NCBI GenBank assembly: GCA_910587425.1
Contig: CAJUKU010000008.1
Coordinates: 62,001 to 126,000 of the forward strand
Source: an uncultured Muribaculaceae bacterium
Lineage (GTDB): Bacteria > Bacteroidota > Bacteroidia > Bacteroidales > Muribaculaceae
Reading direction: 5' to 3'
Length of the DNA: 64,000 bases
The notes under the pieces were generated by a model. That model did not search any database, was not told the DNA's origin, and worked only from the letters and a program-made list of their open reading frames with translations. Below are positions 59,384-64,000 of the stretch, one piece after another; the stretch's first letter is position 1, and the number at the start of each line of letters is the position of its first letter. The translations under genes and the position numbers were made by a program.

Positions 59384-59961
59384 CAGAAAGGCATATACAG
59401 CAGGAAGCCCGCAAGTCCGGCAATAAGTATGACTATTATGGGATGAAGCTTTGCAAAATAAACGAGTGCGAAAGCCCCTCCGCATATAGCCACCGATTTC
59501 AACACCTCTGCGGTCTCTTCACCGAAATTGGCGCTGTTCATGAGCAGCAGCGCCGCCGAAGCAATAAGTCCGACCACTACCGGGCGAAGACCGGCGAACA
59601 CACCTTTGACAAGCGCGCTCTCCTTATGGCGGGTTATGAAGTGGCTTGTATATACAGTAAGTATGAACGACGGCACGACAACCACCAGAGTGCACAGCAG
59701 TGATCCGAGGATCCCGAATACCGGCGAAGAGAAAGCCTCGGAGTAGACACCCGGAGCCACATAGCCGATATATGTCGCCGAGTTTATACCTATCGGTCCG
59801 GGAGTCATCTGTGAGATTGCGACGATATCTGTGAACATCTGGCTTGTGATCCAACCTGGACCTACAATCTCGCGTTCAATCAGTGCAAGCATGGCATATC
59901 CGCCGCCAAATCCGAACAGACCAATCTTAAGATATGCCCAAATCAGTTTCAGGTAGATCAT
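59383..59961 (-). CDS. chrA: ChrA-type transporter, short form (second of pair)
   Basis: 192 residues, about six helices. CHR-domain signature at the N-terminus: LIWAYLKIGLFGFGGGYAML and ISQMTPGPIGINSATYIGY. It is half the length of classical ChrA; the partner half is the adjacent gene, overlapped by 4 bases. Such pairs form chromate transporters of opposite topology. The natural ion may be other than chromate. Confidence 0.87.
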   Translation of the reverse strand: MIYLKLIWAYLKIGLFGFGGGYAMLALIEREIVGPGWITSQMFTDIVAISQMTPGPIGINSATYIGYVAPGVYSEAFSSPVFGILGSLLCTLVVVVPSFILTVYTSHFITRHKESALVKGVFAGLRPVVVGLIASAALLLMNSANFGEETAEVLKSVAICGGAFALVYFAKLHPIIVILIAGLAGFLLYMPF

Positions 59962-60533
59962 TTCGATTGCATTTTATTGCGCATGGCATTGCGCGTGAAC
60001 CAGATGTATCCGCCTATACCCCCGAGCACGATCCATAGTATCGGGCTTGAGACAACCGGAAGTTTACTCCATATCAGGGCCGCTGCTGCGACCGGTATCA
60101 GGAATGTATAGCGGTTGAGTTTTGCCGCTTTAGCCGCAGAGATCACGGGAGCTATGATCAGGGCTACAACCGCCGGACGTATGCCTCGGAAAATGGCGTC
60201 GAGTGTGGCGTTGTTCTTTATCAGGTCGGGTGTGAGGAATATCGCTATTGCGAGTATTATGAGGAAAGAAGGCATTATTGTTCCCAATGCGGCGCAGATG
60301 CTTCCGCGTGTGCCTCTGAGACGGTCGCCGACAGCTACCGATATGTTCACAGCCAGAATGCCCGGCAGCGATTGTGCCACAGCAAGCTGGTCGAGAAATT
60401 CCTCACGGTCAAGCCAATGGTGCTTGTCGACAATCTCTTTCTCTATGATTGATATCATAGCCCACCCTCCGCCGAAGGTGAACGCGCCTATCTTGAGAAA
60501 TGTCGTGAAGAGTTGAAGCAATATATTGTTCAT
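59958..60533 (-). CDS. chrA: ChrA-type transporter, short form (first of pair)
   Basis: 191 residues from the ATG at 60533, which fits the promoter at 60557-60564; a start 12 codons earlier is rejected because it lies upstream of the promoter. CHR signature FLKIGAFTFGGGWAMI and LAVAQSLPGILAVNISVAVG, five to six helices. It is the first gene of a tight set chrA-chrA-rimK-like-folC, all overlapping. Confidence 0.87.
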   Translation of the reverse strand: MNNILLQLFTTFLKIGAFTFGGGWAMISIIEKEIVDKHHWLDREEFLDQLAVAQSLPGILAVNISVAVGDRLRGTRGSICAALGTIMPSFLIILAIAIFLTPDLIKNNATLDAIFRGIRPAVVALIIAPVISAAKAAKLNRYTFLIPVAAAALIWSKLPVVSSPILWIVLGGIGGYIWFTRNAMRNKMQSK

Positions 60534-60556
60534 GTCTGTCACTGTGATTTTAGCCG

Positions 60557-60564
60557 CAAAGTTA
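60557..60564 (-). promoter_or_regulatory. -7 element of the chrA-folC operon
   Basis: Minus strand TAACTTTG, 23 bases before the chosen ATG. No clear -33. Confidence 0.5.
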
Positions 60565-60609
60565 AGCATTATTACCGAGACGTCGGCTCCATGTCGGATT
60601 CTAAAAGAA

Positions 60610-60643
60610 AGTGACCGCGGGCATAGGTCTGCTCACGGTCACT
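60610..60643 (-). terminator. Terminator of rpsP
   Basis: AGTGACCG (60610-60617) pairs with CGGTCACT (60636-60643); on the minus strand followed by TTTCTTTT. It lies 40 bases after the rpsP stop. Confidence 0.75.
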
Positions 60644-60682
60644 GTGTTGTTTGCTGGCGGGGTAGCGTCGCGTATGCGGCTC

Positions 60683-61249
60683 TTACTCTGCTGCAGGAGC
60701 CTCAGCTGTTTCAGCTGCTGCTTCCTCCTCAGCTGCAGGTGCCTCTGCGGCGGCAGCTGCTGCCTCAGCCTCAGCCTTTGCGGCTGCGATCTCTGCCTTT
60801 TTCTTGGCTACGATCTCTGCCTTGGCTTTGTTCTTAGCCTGCTCTTCTGCAAGACGCTCCTTGGCGGCAAGCTCGCGCTTGTCAGCCATCGATGTGCGCT
60901 GTGCGTCGACAGCAGCCTGCTTCTCAGCCTTCCAGGCATCAAAACGGCGCTGAGCCTCAGCCTCATCGAAAGCGCCTTTCTTAACGCCACCCTGAAGGTG
61001 TTTCATCAAGAGAACGCCCTCCTGTGAGAGGATGTTGCGAACGGTGTCGGTGGGCTGTGCACCGACGTTAACCCAATACAAAGCCCGCTCGAAGTTCAGA
61101 GTTACCGTAGCGGGGTTCGTGTTAGGATTGTACGAACCGATGCGCTCGATAAAACGACCATCTCGTGGTGCTCTGCTGTCGGCGATAACGATTGGATAGA
61201 ACGCATAGTTCTTACGACCATGACGCTGCAATCTGATTTTAGTTGCCAT
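60683..61249 (-). CDS. rpsP: 30S ribosomal protein S16 with long C-terminal extension
   Basis: 188 residues from the ATG at 61249 (MATKIRLQRHGRKNYAFYPIV, the canonical S16 start). Residues 1-82 are standard S16, including SRAPRDGRFIERIGSYNP and RALYWVNVGAQPTDTV. The remaining ~105 residues form an extension, first charged and helical (AKERLAEEQAKNKAKAEIVA), then very rich in Ala and Glu. Extensions like this occur in Bacteroidetes S16. It binds 16S rRNA in assembly of the small subunit. A longer upstream frame is rejected. Confidence 0.95.
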   Translation of the reverse strand: MATKIRLQRHGRKNYAFYPIVIADSRAPRDGRFIERIGSYNPNTNPATVTLNFERALYWVNVGAQPTDTVRNILSQEGVLLMKHLQGGVKKGAFDEAEAQRRFDAWKAEKQAAVDAQRTSMADKRELAAKERLAEEQAKNKAKAEIVAKKKAEIAAAKAEAEAAAAAAEAPAAEEEAAAETAEAPAAE

Positions 61250-61293
61250 TAGAAAATGTCTGTTAAAATGTGGTTTGTATGGATTTTCGGGTG

Positions 61294-61325
61294 CAAAGGT
61301 AGTGATTTTTCCGCCAAATACCAAA
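61294..61325 (-). promoter_or_regulatory. Promoter of rpsP
   Basis: Minus strand TTTG (61325-61322), 20 bases, TACCTTTG (61301-61294): full consensus, leader about 37 bases. Confidence 0.75.
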
Positions 61326-61366
61326 TATTTCGGTGATTGCATGTACTTTTTCCGATGGTTATTTGC

Positions 61367-61374
61367 TAAATTTG
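61367..61374 (+). promoter_or_regulatory. -7 element of the adenosyltransferase gene
   Basis: TAAATTTG matches TAnnTTTG, 25 bases before the ATG at 61400. -33 not clear (nearest TTG is 27 bases away). Confidence 0.45.
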
Positions 61375-61399
61375 CCGCACTAACCATACTGATACAATC

Positions 61400-61975
61400 A
61401 TGGATATTAAGAAAAGCAGACTGTATACCGCTACCGGCGATGACGGAACAACAGGACTTGTAGGTGGCATGCGTGTGCCGAAACACTCGGCGAGACTTGA
61501 GGCATACGGAACTGTCGATGAACTCAACTCACACATCGGGCTTCTTGTCGCATCGCTCCCGGCGTCGGATGATTTCGATGCTGAGCGCTCAACACTACGC
61601 TGGGTTCAGCACCGCCTTTTTGATATCGGCAGTGCGCTTGCCACGCCTCCTCAACCAGACGTTACGCCTAAGGCTGGGGTTGATGAGCAATGCATCTCAC
61701 GCCTCGAGCACGCGATTGATGAGGTGGATTCATTCCTTCCGCCGTTCCGTAAGTTCATTCTCCCCGGCGGCACTGTCGCTGCGGCTGAAGCACACGTATG
61801 CCGTACGGTAGCCCGACGGGCTGAACGGCGAATCACAGCACTTGCAGCAACCGAGCCGGTCAATCCGCTCACGCAGCGTTACATGAACCGCCTCAGTGAT
61901 TATCTTTTTGCCGCAGCGCGCTTCAACAATATCAAAGCTGCCGCCGACGAAGTTTTCTGGGAGAAAGATTGCTGA
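61400..61975 (+). CDS. Cob(I)alamin adenosyltransferase, PduO type
   Basis: 191 residues, five-helix bundle. N-terminal ATP loop YTATGDDGTTGLVGG, then RLEAYGTVDELNSHIGL, WVQHRLFDIGSALATP, FILPGGTVAAAEAHVCRTVARRAER and YMNRLSDYLFAAAR. These are the PduO-type signatures. It transfers adenosyl from ATP to cob(I)alamin to make coenzyme B12. No B12 riboswitch is evident upstream. Confidence 0.95.
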   Translation: MDIKKSRLYTATGDDGTTGLVGGMRVPKHSARLEAYGTVDELNSHIGLLVASLPASDDFDAERSTLRWVQHRLFDIGSALATPPQPDVTPKAGVDEQCISRLEHAIDEVDSFLPPFRKFILPGGTVAAAEAHVCRTVARRAERRITALAATEPVNPLTQRYMNRLSDYLFAAARFNNIKAAADEVFWEKDC

Positions 61976-62066
61976 GTGGCACTGCGGGTATAGCCTGACA
62001 CTCATTCCTTGGGCAACCCTCTTGAATCTGCATGGCAAATTTAGTAAGCAGAAGTTGCAGCAATAA

Positions 62067-62103
62067 CAATAGCGTCTGTCCGTATATAGGATGGGCGCTA
62101 TTG
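62067..62103 (+). terminator. Possible terminator after the adenosyltransferase
   Basis: CAATAGCG (62067-62074) pairs perfectly with CGCTATTG (62096-62103), with inner GTCC/GGAT. No T-run follows, so its role as a terminator is uncertain. Confidence 0.45.
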
Positions 62104-62180
62104 ACTATAATAAGATGAAATTCCGTAAAGTTGGTAATAAAATCCGTGTTTTTGGTTAAAACAGCAGCGCGGAAATTTGC

Positions 62181-62188
62181 TAATTTTG
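62181..62188 (+). promoter_or_regulatory. -7 element of the RibD-like gene
   Basis: TAATTTTG matches TAnnTTTG; leader about 65 bases. TTTG at 62151-62154 is 26 bases upstream, further than usual. Confidence 0.45.
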
Positions 62189-62254
62189 TGTCATCCTATT
62201 CAGATCCCTATTAGTGAAGAAGTAATTTTTACGGACCTCTAAACCCAAACAAAA

Positions 62255-62938
62255 ATGAATAGACCATACATAGTTTGCCACATGGTTGCCTCAATCGACG
62301 GTCGCATTGACTGTGCGATGGTTGACAAAATCAGTGGCGACGAGTATTACGACACTCTTAAGAAACTTGACTGCCCGACATCACTTGAAGGGCGGGTGAC
62401 TATGGAGCACTATAATGCCCGCAAAGAGCCGTTCGTAGCCAATGATCCTACTCCGCATGGCACGTCATCGGTATATCGGGCGGTTGAGTCCGATAGTTAT
62501 ATTGTGGCGGTCGACACCTATGGCAAGTTATGTTGGAATGCGTCTGATATCGACGGTGTGCCACTTGTCTGTGTCGTCAGCGAGCAAGTGCCGCAGGAAT
62601 ATATCGAGATGCTAAAAACTCAGGGAATATCATACATCAGTGTCGGTCGAGATGCAATAGACTTGCCGAAAGCTATGGAGATACTGTATGCGGAATTCGG
62701 AGTAAGACGCATGGCTGTTCTCGGCGGCGGACACATAAACGGAGGTTTTCTTGCCGCCGGACTGATTGATGAAGTGAGCCTTCTGCTTGCTCCCGGTATA
62801 GACGGACGCAAGGGGCAGACCGCGCTTTTCGATGGCATAGCGGACATGAACCGTATGCCGGTTAAGTTATCGCTGGAAAGCGTTGAGCGCATAGATAACG
62901 GGACAATATGGATCAGATATAAAACCGACTACCGATGA
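62255..62938 (+). CDS. RibD C-terminal domain reductase (dihydrofolate reductase fold)
   Basis: 227 residues. It matches the stand-alone RibD_C family: PYIVCHMVASIDGRIDC at the start, LEGRVTMEHY, RMAVLGGGHINGGFLAAGLIDEVSLLLAPGIDG and the closing LESVERIDNGTIWIRYK. The GGGHINGG loop binds NADPH. No deaminase domain is present, so it is unlikely to be the riboflavin RibD itself; related proteins reduce pyrimidines or other pterin-like substrates. It ends in an ATGA overlap with the next small gene. Confidence 0.85.
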   Translation: MNRPYIVCHMVASIDGRIDCAMVDKISGDEYYDTLKKLDCPTSLEGRVTMEHYNARKEPFVANDPTPHGTSSVYRAVESDSYIVAVDTYGKLCWNASDIDGVPLVCVVSEQVPQEYIEMLKTQGISYISVGRDAIDLPKAMEILYAEFGVRRMAVLGGGHINGGFLAAGLIDEVSLLLAPGIDGRKGQTALFDGIADMNRMPVKLSLESVERIDNGTIWIRYKTDYR

Positions 62939-63042
62939 GAAAGATAGTCAGCATGGCGATTGCGTTTGTAGCATCGGCACTTTCAATGGTCTCATGTGCC
63001 GACAATAATGCATCGGCAAAGTGGATACAGAAAATGAAATGA
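62935..63042 (+). CDS. 35-residue predicted lipoprotein between two overlaps
   Basis: Short frame with a basic start (MRKIVSM), a hydrophobic stretch (AIAFVASALSM) and a lipobox-like LSMVSC (Cys 21), leaving a 15-residue mature peptide CADNNASAKWIQKMK. The ATG overlaps the RibD stop by 4 bases and its stop overlaps the next ATG by 4 bases, the classical pattern of coupled genes. It may be a lipidated micropeptide or the stump of a longer lipoprotein lost by deletion. No family known. Confidence 0.5.
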   Translation: MRKIVSMAIAFVASALSMVSCADNNASAKWIQKMK

Positions 63043-63596
63043 GAATGGAAAGTCATAGTGAGAATGCTCCCGAAATCCGGATAGATTGCGCGCATCCGAC
63101 TCCGGAAGAAGCTGAGCTTTCCAGGCGGCAGATGCAGACTCTGTTCAGGCTTAATCATACGATGCCTGCCACTGAGGAGTTTGACGCTCTGTTGCGCGAG
63201 TTATTCCCCGCGATGGGTGAGGGGAGCCGTGTCGCCACTCCATTGAATGGCGTGAGATTCCATAAGGTCAGAATCGGAAAGAATGTTGTGATAATGCCAG
63301 GCTGTCTGATGATGTCAGCCGGAGGTATCACGATCGAAGATGAGGCAATGGTAGCTGCCAATGTTCAGCTGATTTCCAATAATCATGATCTTGAGGAGCG
63401 TATGATCATAACCTGTAAGCCTGTCAGAATATGCCGCAGGGCATGGATTGGAGCCGGCTCGACGATACTTCCGGGTGTTACTGTGGGTGAAAATGCTGTT
63501 GTCGGTGCCGGAAGCATTGTGACTAAAGATGTCGAGGCTGACACGATAGTAGCCGGTAATCCTGCAAGAGTAATACGTAAAATCTCACGGACGTAG
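63039..63596 (+). CDS. Left-handed beta-helix O-acetyltransferase (LacA/NodL/Maa type)
   Basis: 185 residues from the ATG at 63039, chosen for the ATGA overlap; a GTG at 63021 and an ATG at 63045 are alternatives. The N-terminal helical region (LFRLNHTMPATEEFDALLREL) is followed by hexapeptide turns: GKNVVIMPGCLMMSAGGITIEDEAMVAANV, the catalytic His in ISNNHDLEER, and AWIGAGSTILPGVTVGENAVVGAGSIVTKDV. Members acetylate sugars or related hydroxyls with acetyl-CoA. The acceptor is unknown. Confidence 0.88.
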   Translation: MRMESHSENAPEIRIDCAHPTPEEAELSRRQMQTLFRLNHTMPATEEFDALLRELFPAMGEGSRVATPLNGVRFHKVRIGKNVVIMPGCLMMSAGGITIEDEAMVAANVQLISNNHDLEERMIITCKPVRICRRAWIGAGSTILPGVTVGENAVVGAGSIVTKDVEADTIVAGNPARVIRKISRT

Positions 63597-63655
63597 ACCG
63601 TCTACCGTCTATATGAAACATAAACCGATCATCAACTTATCTAAGATAACAACCA

Positions 63656-63760
63656 TGTTAAGAAAAATCCGCATAACGCTTGCAGTGATATTCTGGAATG
63701 CTCATGCAGATTGTCGGCGGCTAGTTAGTTATCAACTGTTTGATACGCCGCTGGCATGAA
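63656..63760 (+). pseudogene. Possible stump of a membrane-protein gene (4Fe-4S/NapH-like start)
   Basis: ATG at 63656 opens MLRKIRITLAVIFW, which resembles the N-terminal helix of the membrane-anchored 4Fe-4S proteins common in Bacteroidales. After about 14 codons the hydrophobic helix stops and the frame (NAHADCRRLVSYQLFDTPLA) ends at 63760. This suggests that a deletion or insertion cut the gene near 63698. The resemblance is short and from memory, so confidence is low. Confidence 0.3.
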
Positions 63761-63812
63761 TACGTGGTTTTATATAGGCAAAATATTGAACATAGAAGGA
63801 ATATTAAGATGC

Positions 63813-63851
63813 CCTTTGGACTTGAAGGTGAAAAATCTCCAAGTCCAAAGG
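63813..63851. repeat. 12-bp inverted repeat, REP-like
   Basis: CCTTTGGACTTG (63813-63824) and CAAGTCCAAAGG (63840-63851) are perfect complements with a 15-base loop. No T-run follows on either strand. It could be a REP-type element. Confidence 0.5.
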
Positions 63852-63939
63852 AGAGTCCGACCGATAATATCCCAACAAACCGAAAAGATCTACAGACTTT
63901 TTTCCGTCCTGAACCGGAGGGGATCATATATTAAAAAAA

Positions 63940-63963
63940 CTCGGAACTATCTGATAGTCCGAG
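63940..63963 (-). terminator. Minus-strand terminator of a gene beyond the window
   Basis: CTCGG (63940-63944) and ACTAT (63946-63950) pair with ATAGT (63954-63958) and CCGAG (63959-63963), with one bulged A. On the minus strand it runs into seven T (63939-63933). It implies a leftward transcription unit starting to the right of base 64000. Confidence 0.65.
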
Positions 63964-64000
63964 GTTTGTCTTGTATAGTCCGAATTAGGTCGGATGCCAT

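Larger units (their letters stand above)
63597..64000. other. Gene-poor end of the window
   Basis: No confident gene. It holds a possible truncated gene start (63656-63760), a 12-bp inverted repeat CCTTTGGACTTG (63813-63824)/CAAGTCCAAAGG (63840-63851), and a minus-strand terminator (63940-63963). Short frames on both strands around 63740-63934 follow the repeat and are not called. Confidence 0.5.

Noticed and set aside
1..64000. tRNA genes, CRISPR arrays, intact insertion sequences or prophage
   Set aside because: No GGTTCGAATCC-like T-arm, no regularly spaced repeats and no transposase, integrase or phage structural gene was seen on either strand.

Overview
The window is chromosomal DNA of a member of the phylum Bacteroidota, order Bacteroidales. 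Codon use and moderate GC suggest a Muribaculaceae-like gut bacterium, but the family assignment is inference. The evidence is the Bacteroidetes-type promoter pattern (TTTG or TTG, 19-20 bases, TAnnTTTG) in front of many genes, an RprX/RprY two-component pair, a gyrA followed by a TPR gene, a small DUF2795 protein, S16 with a long Ala/Glu/Lys tail, and many Sec or lipoprotein signals of the Bacteroidales kind. I see no tRNA, rRNA, CRISPR array, phage or intact insertion sequence. The window is mostly housekeeping genes with some unusual islands.

Layout. 1-1318: end of an NhaC antiporter, a two-helix membrane protein and a DEDDy 3'-5' exonuclease. 1648-9579 (minus strand): five exported proteins that look like one operon: beta-propeller protein, TPR-caspase-like peptidase, DUF4384 protein, small exported protein, transglutaminase-like protein. 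9888-15513 (minus): a complete MacAB/TolC-type tripartite exporter with two separate permeases. 15756-16109: a promoter-to-terminator interval with no gene, read here as a candidate structured RNA. 16188-26356: MFS exporter, GH20 hexosaminidase, rprXY, MscS channel, ModF-like double ATPase, secreted EEP phosphatase/nuclease, GNAT enzyme. 27017-37643: yqgE, a short dxs-like gene, lepA, nhaA, an exported nitroreductase, aspartate aminotransferase, a propeller lipoprotein and a ClC protein. 37665-43766: alpha/beta hydrolase with divergent AraC regulator, TPR protein, gyrA. 43946-49685: clpC and htpG, both with sigma-54-like sites upstream, DUF2795 protein, small hydrophilic protein. 49907-57135: relA, lipoprotein, murB, murA, yihY, ridA. 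57219-60533 (minus): chrA-chrA-rimK-like-folC in overlapping frames. 60683-64000: rpsP, cobalamin adenosyltransferase, RibD-like reductase, a 35-residue lipoprotein, an acetyltransferase, and a gene-poor end with a possible gene remnant.

The best candidate for an undescribed system is the exported caspase operon. Its first two products appear to share a homologous module of about 130 residues, one attached to a beta-propeller and the other to a TPR-caspase, which suggests a cell-envelope protease assembly. Second is the candidate RNA at 15794-16109, which has a consensus promoter, several helices and a strong intrinsic terminator. Third are the sigma-54-like sites before the chaperone genes clpC and htpG. 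Other points are a MurA with Asp in place of the catalytic Cys, a ClC with Val at the internal proton glutamate, a hydrolase-degenerate RelA, and a tiny lipoprotein gene coupled by ATGA overlaps on both sides.
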